In this document: positions 11,902-23,010 of the stretch, in pieces
How positions within the stretch are numbered: position 1 is the first letter of the stretch
Layout: each line of letters opens with the position of its first letter
Notes under the pieces: generated by a model
The model's input: only the letters and a program-made list of their open reading frames with translations
What the model was told of the DNA's origin: nothing
Database searches by the model: none
NCBI GenBank assembly: GCA_038503065.1
Contig: JBCAMK010000017.1
Span: 124,001 to 188,000, forward strand
Length of the DNA stretch: 64,000 nt
From: Paragyromitra xinjiangensis
Lineage: Eukaryota; Ascomycota; Pezizomycetes; Pezizales; Discinaceae
Direction: 5' to 3'
Translations under genes and position numbers: made by a program

Positions 11902-13170
11902 ATGTCACTTTCTACAGTCTATGATCGAAATCTCCAACCTGCCCGGAATCGGTACGCGTTCGCTCGGATTTTGGGAAGACTCATTGTTTTATGTTACGCT
12001 AACGATTCTCAAGCGAACAAAGCTTGGTACCGTTCCAGCACATCTTGATAGCGGTGATGGGAGTAACAGGGGCTGGAAAAAGCTCTTTTATTAAAACTTT
12101 GACGGGCCGGGATGTTGTAATCGGTCATGGCGTTGAATCATGTAAGTGAGATAGTGATCTGCTCATCCTTTCATCATTGATCTCTTGCGAATGAATATCT
12201 AACATGGCTCCGACAAATATTAGGCACAGCTGAAGTTGCGAGCTATTCTTTTCAGCACGAAAACCTCATAATCCACTTAATCGACACACCAGGCTTCGAT
12301 GACACCAACAAATCCGATACAGACATCCTAAATGAAGTCTCTATCTTTCTCGCAGCTACTTATCGTAATGGAGCTAAGTTGACTGGTATCATCTACCTTC
12401 ACCGGATCTCCGACAACCGTATGCAGGGTTCCGCGGTATTGAATTTGAAGATGTTCAAGAAGTTGTGTGGGGATGACTGTCTGCCTAACGTGATCCTGGC
12501 GACATCCATGTGGAGCAATGACCCGCAGATACGGGCTGAACAAGAACGACGAGAGACTGAAATAACGACGAAGTCTGAGTTCTGGGGGTCGCTGTTGAGG
12601 AAGGGCGCTAGGTCTATGCGTTACGGGGGCGAGTATCAATCTGCTATTAGCATTGTGTCTCGTCTGGAACACCGTCCACAGGTCATACTGGATATACAGA
12701 GACAGATTGTCGACGACAGGAAAACCCTCGATCAAACACCGGCAGGGAGGTTGTTGCGAAAGGATATTATCAAGAAAGAAGAGGAGTACAAGCGGAAACT
12801 GGATCAGGCACGTGCGCAGATGGAGGAGGCGCTGAAAGAGAAAGATGAAGAGTTTGCGAGAGAAATGAGACAGCAGATCAGTGCAATTCAAGAAAAGGTG
12901 AACCAGGCTGCGAGAGATAAAGTGAACCTGAAAGCAGATTTGAATGCGCGGCTGGACGAAAAGCAGAGAATAATCGATCAGATGGCTAGTGATACTAGCA
13001 AGGCTGTGTGGAGGGCTGGGATCTTGGGGGTTGCTGGAGGGTTGGGGGCTCTTGGGCTTGCTGCAATGTTTGCCCCAGCGACAATTGCTGGCCTAGGCGC
13101 CGCTGAAATTGCAGCGGCAATGGAATTTGGGGCTCAAGTGCTAGCACTGTTATTAGCTAGTAAAGATTGA
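11902..13170 (+). CDS. P-loop GTPase with coiled coil and hydrophobic Gly/Ala-rich C-terminus
   Basis: Paralogue of the GTPase at 9164-10288. The secure part is two exons, 12039-12141 and 12224-13170, joined by a GTAAGT intron at the same position as in the paralogue. They encode GVTGAGKSS (Walker A), DTPGFDDTNKSD (G3 region), LTGIIYLHRISDNRM and a coiled coil. The first exon is uncertain: 11902-11985 (MSLSTVYDRN) joins in phase through a 53-nt intron with a good branch site (GCTAAC) but a weak GTTTTA donor, giving 377 residues. Otherwise the start is lost or further upstream. The last 50 residues are Gly/Ala/Leu-rich (GILGVAGGLGALGLAAMF), predicted to insert in or associate with a membrane, unlike the CaaX-like end of its sister. 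Either a live gene or one with a damaged 5' end. Confidence 0.75.
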
Positions 13171-15667
13171 TAGAAAGTTTCGAGGGGTTTTGGCGTAGGT
13201 TTTTTCGGGTTTGTCCTACTCTCGGAGTTTTTCTGGCAGAAAGAATTTCTATATTTATTGGATCATGAAGGCTGGCTTTCGCTTTAATTTTTTTTGTAGC
13301 ATAATTATATATTTGAACAGTTACAGGTCTTGACCTCAATCACCGTGAAATGTTAATCGTGAGGGGAAGGTGGAGGATATTCAAACAAATTTACAGCAAT
13401 TCAATACGAAATATTTTCGGCTAAATGTATGAACGTAGTAGTCCCCACCAGGTGAGGCCCTAAACCAGGGTGTCTAACGAATGGAAATTCGATGCAATTG
13501 GATCAAATTTACGAACCAGCATAGAAAGCTTGCTATGGTGTTGTGCCTAGAGCCTGGCAGCAAAATCAAGGCATAAGTATATCATTCTATTTGGATGTAT
13601 AAAGGGTAGGGTGGGGGTTTCTGAGGCCTAGAATGGCGATCTTCTATAAAACGGTGCCTCTGTCATCGGTTGGATATACGCACTCAATCAACCAATGCTT
13701 CTGTCATACGATGTGTGCTCCTCCCGGAGGTTGTCGAGGCCTCTCGCTTGAAGCATTATGCTATGATTATAGAATACTGATGGGCTCGCTTTTCATATCG
13801 TAGAATTGATTCGTTGCCTCCAAAATGAGGAGCAGGTCACATGGGAAGGGTATCGGTTTTAGCTCGACTTAAGCCTGAAACCCGTGGCGGCCGCTTTTAG
13901 ACAATCATAACACGGTTTTTTGTCCGGTCGAGATTTATTTTGAATGAAGTTTTAATGTAAACCAGGAATCGTACTCTACTCCTGGTGGCGTGAAGTATGA
14001 CGTTAATATACCTGTACTCTAGATAAGGGATTTATGTGCTTCGCCGATTGCTGTGTTATTTGTTATCCGGAAGGTGAAGTAAAAGGTTGGCATCATTGGT
14101 ATACAGATGAGAAAACCTTATTGGTATTTTTACGGGAACTTCAATGATAGGTTAGATGGTAAATCGGAGTCCCAAGGTATGTGGTTGGCTGTTCAGAAAT
14201 TGTGCTCAACCTATACTTCTTGGCCCTATGGCTCTAGGTCGAAGCCGAGATCCGTTTCCCCGGATTACCGCTGTATCTAAGTACGTAGTTTTAACGTTCG
14301 TTGGTTAATGTGGTAGTTGTCTACGAGAGGCTAATAACGTAACGAGTAGGAATATGTAGCTGAAAAGAAGGTCGGATGAGGGCTCCGTAGGCACAGGACC
14401 TTCAACCAGCGTTATATTTGACTACTTGTGGGGCAATTTCTGGAATGGGGCTCAGAAATAGCATCGCTCAAAGATTTCTCTTGGTAGAATGTGGGGCAAG
14501 GTTCTTACCTTGTCAAGCTGTGTCTGTCTGTTTCGCCATAAGGACCTTCCTAGAGAACAGAATACTGCGGGTTTCTAGAATCTGCTATCCTAAGTCTAAG
14601 CTTGATAAAATTTTAGTGCACTCGATCAGTACCATTCTCGGCTTGGCAAAGATGAGGGCTTTGGTTGTGCCCCTAGCGCTCCCAACCACTAGTCCCCACC
14701 GGGGCAGTTGCAACATGAAGCTCCTAATTTAGACTAAAGTATCTTTGAGAGTGATCTTCTACCTTCCAGTACGTTGGGTAGCATCTGCAAGGCCTATTAG
14801 ATACTTACTCTTGAAGTGTTCGTTGGTGATAGAGTATAATCGGCTACAGCAGATCGTTCGGTTGAGGCGTTGTGAATGTGGTAAGATTATATAAAAAACC
14901 CTACATGTGGTTGTGCCTATATACTTTAGGGTGCATTGGTACATGTGATATATGTATATTTATGTAGGTGCACGGCCAAGTAGAATACATGTAGTACCAC
15001 GAAAAGATGATTAAGAGTTTGGAGTCCACTTGGAAAACAAAGAGGCTCCACACTAGAATTTGGTTGGCCTACGCTTAACTATACACCTATCATGCGGGAC
15101 ACGAGGCTTCTCGCGATTTTAGGTGATACATAAACCTTGGATTTCCCGAGACACGTTGATCTTAAGCGTGAGCGGCACGGGTGAATATGCGGAGGAGCTC
15201 CTGAGGGGTGCGGGTGAAGGTGCGTCAACGACCGGTGAGAGTCTGATCTGTGTGCTAGAGATAGAAACAGCCTACTCGTGCCTAACACGGGTTTTATCGG
15301 GTGTAGGAAAGGGTAGTTGCAGGGTCTAGGGGCAACTAAGCAGGCTCTTTTCAGGATAAGGATCGATCTGCTTCCTTGGTATGCGAAAGGATTCATATAG
15401 CAATCATTAAAGGCGTTATACTGCTATCGTAGATTGTATAAAGAACAAGAGTTCCTCCAGAGGAATAGTTAAAAGATGCAATAGCGATCATACAGTATCA
15501 CTCGATCGTAGTCACATGATCCTTGGATCGTGACACGATAACCTTATCCTACGAAACCCTAACCCTCTATCATTGAGGCTCCGTCCCGCAACCACAACCC
15601 CTCCATTGAGCTGCCCCACATTTTTCTTCAACTCCGTCAGGTTCACGACCACCACCATTTCGCAAAT
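13171..15667. other. intergenic region, no gene seen
   Basis: About 2.5 kb between the second GTPase and N-myristoyltransferase. Short open frames only, none with recognisable features. A telomere-like promoter box before the downstream gene is listed separately. Confidence 0.5.
15554..15566 (+). promoter_or_regulatory. telo-box-like motif upstream of N-myristoyltransferase
   Basis: AAACCCTAACCCT lies about 100 bp before the N-myristoyltransferase ATG. AACCCTAA-type telo-boxes are known promoter elements of growth and translation genes in fungi and plants; function here is inferred from position only. Confidence 0.3.
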
Positions 15668-17489
15668 ATGTCTGAGGAATCCAAGATAACTGAGCCCCCC
15701 GCTGAAGGGGCCCCTACGGCTGAAGAGGTCCATTCGGAAGCTGAAGACGATGATGTTGAAGATGTTGCCGATACCACCCAAACCGGCGAGGGTAACAAGA
15801 AGAAGAAGAAGAGGAGTAAGAAGAGTAAAGGGAAGAAAGCTGCTGCGGCTGATGAAGGCGAGGGTTCTGCTGTTGCAGAGGCGGCGCCTACGAATAAGAT
15901 GTCGTCGGCAATGGTCGAGCAGATTTTAAAGAATAACCCTAGTCTAGCCACAGAGACACAGGGAATGGATCCGAAGAATATCCAGGAGATGTTAGGGCGC
16001 TTGAAGCTAGAGCAGTTGATAACTGGGATGGTCCGTCTCTATCCTTGAGAGGTGAGAGTGGGAGGATTGGTGCTAACGGACTAGGCATATAGGCTCCTGG
16101 AGGAAAGAATAAGAAGGACATGGCATCGTACAAATTTTGGGCGACACAGCCAGTTTCAAGATTTGGTATTTTTTCCGGCGTGATATTTCGAAGGTTGAAG
16201 CAGGAGCTAATGAATGGGCGAACTCTAGATGAACCTGAGACGGGGAGACCAGATGGGCTAGTCCGGGTACAGAAACTCGAGGATGTGCCGAAAGAAGGCG
16301 CAGAACTATTAGACGGATTTGAATGGGACACTATGGACCTAAACGACGAGAAACAAATCAACGAAGTCTATGAGCTCCTCACACACCACTACGTTGAAGA
16401 TAACGATGCCATGTTCCGTTTCAACTACTCTGCTTCCTTCATCAACTGGGCCCTCAAAGCTCCTGGCTGGCTGGGATACTGGCACGTTGGTGTTAGGGTC
16501 ACTGCCTCAAAGAAGCTCGTTGCGTTCATCTCCGGTATCCCTGTGAATCTGAGAGTCCGTGATAACGTTCTCAAATGCTCTGAGATCAATTTCTTGTGCA
16601 TTCACAAGAAGCTGCGTGCCAAGCGCCTTACCCCTGTCCTTATCAAGGAGATCACTCGCAGATGTAATCTGAAGGAGATTTGGAACGCTATTTATACAGC
16701 TGGTATTGTGCTGCCGAAGCCTGTATCTACGTGTAGGTACTATCATCGCAGCTTGGATTGGTTAAAGCTGTACGACGTTGGGTTTTCACCACTACCGGTT
16801 AAAAGTACCAAGGCAAGGCAGGTGTCAAAGTTTGCATTGCCAGTACAAACAGCAACTCCAGGGCTGAGGGAGATGGAAGCAAAAGATGTGGACGCAGTAC
16901 ACGAATTGCTAGGGAGATACCTGGAAAAGTTTGATTTGGCGCCGAAGTTCGACAGAACAGAGATTGAACATTGGCTCCTGAATAAGGAAAGCAAGCCCGA
17001 GGACAGGGTGGTATGGAGCTATGTGGTTGAGGTAAGTACAGAATTGCTCTTCCTATATCTATGCAATATCTGACGATAATATCTTCGAAATAGAAGGACG
17101 GCAGGATAACCGATTTCTTCTCCTTCTACAATCTTGAGTCCACAGCACTAAAGAAAAATACCATCATCCGCGCCGCCTACCTCTTCTACTACGCTACCGA
17201 GACCGCCTTCAGCGACTCCCCAGACATGAAGAACGAACTTAAGATCCGATTGAATGCTCTGGTCAATGATGCACTTATCCTTGCCAAGAAACTTAACTTC
17301 CACGTCTTTAACGCGCTTTCTCTCTTGGATAACTCTCTCTTCCTTGCCGAGCAGAAGTTCGGTGCGGGTGATGGATCGCTACATTACTATCTGTTCAACT
17401 GGAGGACGCCGTTCATTAAGGGCGGTATTGATGAGAAGAACGATATTGATGAAAAGAACGGTAGTGGAATTGGTATGGTGATGCTTTAA
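15668..17489 (+). CDS. nmt1: Glycylpeptide N-tetradecanoyltransferase (N-myristoyltransferase)
   Basis: Transfers myristate from myristoyl-CoA to the N-terminal glycine of target proteins such as Arf GTPases. Four exons, 15668-16030, 16093-16165, 16229-17031 and 17094-17489, give 544 residues. Both family signatures are present: EINFLCIHK near residue 263 and [16 protein letters not shown] near residue 500. The protein ends GIGMVML, the expected C-terminus whose terminal carboxylate takes part in catalysis. A Lys-rich cluster ([14 protein letters not shown]) precedes the catalytic domain, as in ribosome-associated eukaryotic NMTs. Exon joins restore the conserved [15 protein letters not shown] and QPVSRF-DEPETG segments, which confirms two unusual donors, GTCCGT and GTATTT. 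An essential single-copy enzyme in most fungi. Confidence 0.96.
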
Positions 17490-18386
17490 GTAGCTTGTAA
17501 CGGATTAGATAGCTATAGCTGCGTGTAGTGGCACCCTGTCTTTTCCTTTGGGTGGCTCGTTGGATTCAAGGGATACGATTGTTTCTACCTACATACCCTC
17601 GGTTTTTGAAAGAAGGGGGGTGAAAGGATCAAATAAATCATTATTATATTCCTTCTTGGAGGCGGTCTGGGAGTTAGTGGTGTATTGTGAATAGTACCTG
17701 TGGACTAGCGTCTTAGTGATCATTGACCCTAGCGACGGCCACATGAGTAAGTCATGGGTATAACAGCAATGGGAGATTTGCTCACCAGAGAAGAAGGGAG
17801 TAAAGGGATCTGATTATGTCCTTTCTATTATGTTAAGCGCGTGAGGACCTTGGATTATCCCTTCAGTCCAGCCAATGTGGCAAAAGCCCGCTAAACCCTA
17901 CGCATCCGCAACGGCAACACTTATCATAGGCCGTCTCCACTATAGAAGGTTTTGTTAGTTGCTGGGGGGCGTTGTGCAGAACGGGGTCTAGATAAATTTA
18001 GGTATCATAAAATCCTACTGTGGGGTCTTGGGTAAACTGAGACAGTTCGGCCATTACTGTGGATAGCGGTGACCAGATTGGTCGTTACAGAGACATAGTA
18101 AACAAATGTTGACTGCAACTACCGTAAACCAGGAGCCACCTCGTAGAATCTTAACTACATGTAATCTTATTCGTTCACCCCATTGAAGGTTTAGTCTCAA
18201 AGTAATATAATTGCTCAACAAGTCTTGGCTGCAAACACCATTCTAAATTCGCCAAAAATTCTATGGATTTAATGAATTAAAACGAATGCCCCACCTCTCC
18301 TACCACCCCATCGGCTCTTTCATCAGTGGAAAATTCATCGTCTTCATCGCCTTCGAATCAAGAGAGTAGTTTCTGCTGCGTCCAAC
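17490..18386. other. 3' UTR and intergenic region, no gene seen
   Basis: About 900 bp without a supportable open frame. Contains one TACATGTA octamer at 18156-18163. Confidence 0.5.
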
Positions 18387-18800
18387 ATCGTCGAAAATAC
18401 CTCTTCAAACGATCCTCACTGTTCGATAGCCTTTGAGATCATTTTCTTCTAGATCTACAATCTGAAACTAAAGCTCCGATTCGGTAATCATCGCTCCACC
18501 AAGTCCTAGGTTCGTCAGATATCATCGACAACGTCTCTTCAAGCAATTCCTGCTGTTCGATAACATTTGCAACCGTTCTCGTCTCTTTCATCTACAACCT
18601 TCATCCGAATCTCTGATTAGGCGATCACCGTTCTACCAAGTCCTAAAGTCATCGAATATCATCGAAAACACCTCTTCAATCAATTCTCGCTGTTAGATAG
18701 CCTTCGAAATCACTCTGGTCTCTTTCGTTTACAACCTCCATCTACATCCCTGATTCGACGGTCACCGTTCTACCAAGTCCTAAAATCATCAAATATCATC
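18387..18800 (+). repeat. three degenerate ~136-bp tandem repeats upstream of a Ser-rich gene
   Basis: The boundary string ATCATCGA(A/C)AA recurs at about 18387, 18521, 18658 and 18795, spacing 134, 137 and 137 bp. Within each unit CTCTTCAA, GCTGTTCGATAGC-like, CTACAAC and ACCAAGTCCTA recur in the same order. The last unit ends 14 bp before the ATG of the downstream gene, so the array probably lies in its promoter and 5' leader. Units differ by many substitutions, so the array is old. Confidence 0.85.
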
Positions 18801-18813
18801 GAAAAAGCACAAG

Positions 18814-20839
18814 ATGTGGTCGTGGATCTTTCCTACCCGGGACAATTCCCAAGTTACTACTCCCGCTGCGACGACTCCCGCTACGGCTCCTCCTGCTACG
18901 GTTCCCATTCCTGCAATTAGTCCTCTTACTGAAGCCCGTTCTTCGACTATGAATCGCCCCTCTGCGTATACGAATTCGACGACCGTCTTTCCTCCTACCA
19001 CTATTACTGCAACAGCTTCTCCTTCCACCAGCCTCTCTCTTCCTCTTACCGAAGCTGCTCCTTCTATGACGGTTCCCAGGTCTACGCCTTCTCCGCTATC
19101 TCAGCTTGGAAATGGGGCTACCACTGCCATCGAGCAGGGAGCCATCGTTGACAACCACAATCCAAGGAGGATGCATTTTCGTATCCATAACAGAAGGAGA
19201 GATCGCAACGGTAAGCATATTACTTCTTTATTTTTTCTCGTCTTAACTTAAGAGTTTACTAACTTTTCTTCAAAAACTAGCCCCCGGCAACTTGTCACCA
19301 GGTTCCGTTTCACTCCCAACTGAAGCACAGTTTCAAAGACTGTTTGATACCCTTCGAACAAATATCAGCCTTGGGATCATGTCTCAATTTGTCGAGCTCG
19401 TTTACGATGATATCGTCGCTGCTCCTGTCATCGGGATGGTTCCTATAACTCAAGCAGCTTCGACTAATCGTACATCTTCCGCGGTTCCGATCATCCAAAC
19501 AAATCCTAGCACGATTCCCGATGCCCGCGTGGCAGCCTCTGCTATCGATTCTGCCCCGACTGCTGCTTTTGCAATTCCGAGTCCGGCAGATGTTCAACAA
19601 ATTATTTCTACGACCCCCGCGAACGTCAGTATCAATGTAAACCCGGCACACCAACATCTCCTAGGCGCGACCCAAAAGACCCAAAAAGCGGGCAACGTCT
19701 CCAAGGCACTCACAGGCCCGTTAGTCCCTACCCCCGCAGTCCGCAGAAGGAACGCAGTAGAAATAGCGGTTAATACACCCCCGTCCCCGAATATTCTCCA
19801 AAACACTGTCCGCGGCGCCTGCGCAACAGATATCAATGCTCTCCTACGCATGGAGATTGAAAACCTCACTCGCCCAGAGCACGCTACACGCATCCCGCAT
19901 CATCAAAGACCAGCTCCCCTAAATGACTTTGTTGTGACCCACGCGTTAGCTACTCAGGGAGAATCTTCTACAGCTTCCTCTTCGGGTATCCGCCATCGTC
20001 AGCGCAGGGTTGACACTGCTCGTGAATTGGAATCGGAACAATCTGTTCAGTGGGAGGTTTCTACAGGTTCATCGAGTTCTCAACAGCATCGACACGGGTT
20101 TCAGACTGTTCTTGGATTGAAGCCTGCGATAAGGAGGGTGTCTTCTACCGGTTCTAAGACTCTTCGGGACAGTCTACAGAGGCGTCGGGTTGCTTTTGCA
20201 GATCCTGTTGTTAGCGGGGAGTCTTCTGCCGATTCTACAAGTCTTCAGTCACGTAGGCATAGCGCTACTCACGAAGTAGAACCTGCTCGTGGTGCTCCGG
20301 CCTCAGGACACCAACATATGTCAGACTCGTCCCTCAACCCTCCCCCGTACTCGGCGCACGATCCAAATGCGATAGATTTCGCCAACATACCTCCGCCTAT
20401 CGCTCGTGTCTCCCGGGCACTTGAAAATCTCAGTAGGCCTGAGTTTTTCAATGCTGCGGCAAACAGGCCTGATCCCCCAAGGCCTGTTCGCCGCAGCACC
20501 CGGAACAAACAACCCTCTGGAGCGGCCTCAAGTTCGAGGGCCTCGCGTCCGAGGGAGACACCTTGGACCAGGGTGCCCTTCGAGCCACACGACCATACGC
20601 TCCATCCTCCCTACAATCGACAACCCCGCCACCAGCCAACGCCGCAACAGCCTACAGCCAATGACCGAGCACGCGGGGACGACAATATCCCCAGCCATTC
20701 CAACTATGGCTTTTGGCAGGCTTCGCAGGCTGCCATACCTTCCTCGAACCAGGTAGTGGGAACCCGCAAGCGAACGGTCGAAGCCGCGCTTGGAGAGGTG
20801 GATGTCAATGGGAGTGCGAAGAGGTCTCGCAGGTCTTAG
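18814..20839 (+). CDS. Ser/Thr/Pro-rich nuclear-like protein of unknown function
   Basis: Not recognised. Two exons, 18814-19210 and 19281-20839, separated by a GTAAGC...CTAG intron, give 651 residues. The N-terminal third is low-complexity Thr/Ala/Pro. A possibly folded stretch (TEAQFQRLFDTLRTNISLGI) starts exon 2. The central region, about residues 350-480, seems to be built of weak ~30-residue units, each opening with a Ser-rich string (GESSTASSSG, STGSSSS, SSTGSK, GESSADSTS) followed by an Arg/His-rich segment. A PPPYS motif fits a WW-domain ligand. The end (KRTVEAALGEVDVNGSAKRS) is rich in basic residues, consistent with nuclear localisation. The length, a single good intron and an uninterrupted frame argue that it is a real gene. 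Confidence 0.7.
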
Positions 20840-22051
20840 GGGGGATTTTCTTTGGCCTTTTCTTTTCCTTTTTCTTTTTCTTTTCCTTTTTCTTCCTTTC
20901 CTTTTCTTCTCTTGTGAAATTTCCTGATGTAAATTACTTCTCTTTGTATCTAGCTCATGTACCCATTCCCCACCTCTCTTCCCCTTCCGCCTCTCAATGT
21001 ATTTCCTGTAAAAAAATTTAGCCTGTACCTACATCCCTTTATTTCCTAATCCCCTATCCCATATTCGCGTCACCATCCTGTAATTAAAAGTCTTGTACCA
21101 TTATAGGCAATTAATTTCCTTGCGATAAATTCAATCCCTTAATTACGCTTAGTAGTCTGTTCCTGATCCGATACACTTTTGTTTACTATACTTCACCAAA
21201 GATCATAGTCGCCGGGCAGCAAGCCGGGTAACCTTTATTGTAGAGACCAATCTATTTATTAAGAATGTTACACAAGTTTTTAGTAGACTCAGTCAGCGTT
21301 GTTACTTCTTCGAGATGAGTACAACAGTTAATTAATTGCTGCTACTAGCCGAAAATAAACCCCGCTTTGTCCTTCGTGGCATCAACAGCCAACGCTATCG
21401 TGTTAAAACCAAAGTTAGTAGATGCTATCCCCAGATTTTAGAAGACGTACGTCACTCCCAGCCACTCAACAAAACTGGGCATCCGACGAACGAGGGACAT
21501 GTAAAAGCAAGAGTTGAGCGCTCTGACCATTAGCAAACACCAAAGAAAGTTCTATTCCCCTAGTACTCTGCACCCCTGTTCGTCAAACGCCCAATTTCGT
21601 CGAGCGGCTGTGAGTGGCTGTATCCTCCGCCCGGAGAATAGGTCTGGTCAAGTCTAGCGGGTTGCATCTACTATTACATTTTTTATATAGATCGCGAGAG
21701 TAAGGTGAATCTCACTTCTCGGCTAGTAGCATGTCAGGCTTGCGGATCTAGCGGGTAGCTTCCCTACTAGGCTGATTCTTTTCTAGGATCCCTAATCTTT
21801 TGAAATGGTATCGGATGATCCCAGGGCTTAGGGTGCGCTGCGAAGGCTCATATATAGTGGGATCTCTGCCTCCGTCCCTTTCCCTTCTTCGCTCGGTTGA
21901 GTTGAGAGTTGTCTTCGTTCCTGGTAAAATTTCCCCGTTCACTCCTCTATCTATCGTCTGAAGAGTGAGCCCCCACGTTAACAAGCTTCCGCCTCTTACC
22001 ATAAGTTATGGCTACCCGCCATTTCTTATCTCCACGGCTCTGACGCTGCTG

Positions 22052-22105
22052 TCACCATAGCCCGAAGGGCTAGATGTGTGTATGAATTATCAATCAATCA
22101 AGCAA
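22052..22105 (+). mobile_element. extremely 5'-truncated LINE 3' end with 14-bp target duplication
   Basis: A 54-bp insert containing CCCGAAGGGC, TGTGTATGAATTATC and an ATCA repeat tail is flanked by perfect 14-bp direct repeats CTCTGACGCTGCTG at 22038-22051 and 22106-22119. A short 3' end with a simple-repeat tail and a 14-bp target-site duplication is the product expected of target-primed reverse transcription by a Tad-like LINE. A related tail, TGCGTGTATGAATTATCAA, is present near 59585. Confidence 0.65.
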
Positions 22106-22761
22106 CTCTGACGCTGCTGCATCGCAAACTCTCAGTTCCGCTACTACCTCCCATGACACTTTACTAATACGCGATCGTCTTATATACACCCCCTTTCCCG
22201 GCTATCCAAGGTCTTTTTTGGTCTCCTCTCATCCAACAATGATCTTACTACCCGCCTAAACGCAACCTACCCCAAACATGGCGTGTATAGGAACGATGCC
22301 CACACGAACACCACCTGCGAATAAAAGCTCGCCATCGACCTTCCTCGCCCTCGCATCTCTCGTATTTCCGACGAGCTTCGTATAAAGCTCGGCAAAAACT
22401 TCTATCTGACCCCACCGTATGACGTCAAAAAAAAAATCACCAATACACAAAGAAAAGTCATAGATACCAATATCTCTTTAGAGAGATCCTTGCTCCCTAT
22501 TATCGAGGTAAATTTGTTGTTATGTGCATGTTGTGTAAGTCATTTCACTATTCACCAGACGCCAGCCTCACTGAAAAAAATCCAGTGACCAACTATTACA
22601 CCAACAATTTTCTTAGTTCTAAAAGCGAGGCCTTGCGTGACATGATTCATGTATAGAAAGGGTCGCCCCCCTTCACTTCTCGGATCCACCATTTTTTAAC
22701 TTCATCACGGCAGGAAGGGGAATCTTAACAATATCATTGTTCTATAAGTCTGCCGTTACAC

Positions 22762-23010
22762 GAACTTTAAACTTCCTCCCCCCTCAAACATATTCTAACT
22801 TGTCTACCACGAAAAAACACTATATTCCTTGTAACTACTAAAGCGAATTTTAAACCTCCTCCCTCAATATATCCTAGCTTGTCTGCCACAAAAAATATAC
22901 TATATCTTTTGCAGCAACTACTAACGCGAACTCTAAACTTCTCCCCCAAACGTATCCTAACTTGTCTACAACAAAAAATATACTATATTTTTTGTGGCAA
23001 CTACTATAAC
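22762..23010 (+). repeat. three tandem ~83-bp repeats
   Basis: Units begin at about 22762, 22844 and 22927 with CGAA(C/T)T(T/C)TAAAC and share a C-rich block, CTTGTCT(A/G)C(C/A)AC, an A-rich block with CTATAT, and AACTACTA in the same order. Spacing is 82-83 bp. No coding function is apparent. Confidence 0.8.
22971..22995. repeat. perfect 12-bp inverted repeat, hairpin-forming
   Basis: ACAAAAAATATA, one C, then its exact reverse complement TATATTTTTTGT, inside the third tandem unit. The related second unit has a weaker version (acaaaaaatata c tatatctttt). Confidence 0.85.

Noticed and set aside
12328..12891. 187-codon minus-strand open frame
   Set aside because: It is antisense to the well-supported second GTPase exon and has no domain of its own.
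21570..22020. Possible solo LTR (TATATA, pyrimidine-rich R-like part)
   Set aside because: No matching second LTR, no terminal TG...CA pair with target duplication, and no primer-binding site could be established.
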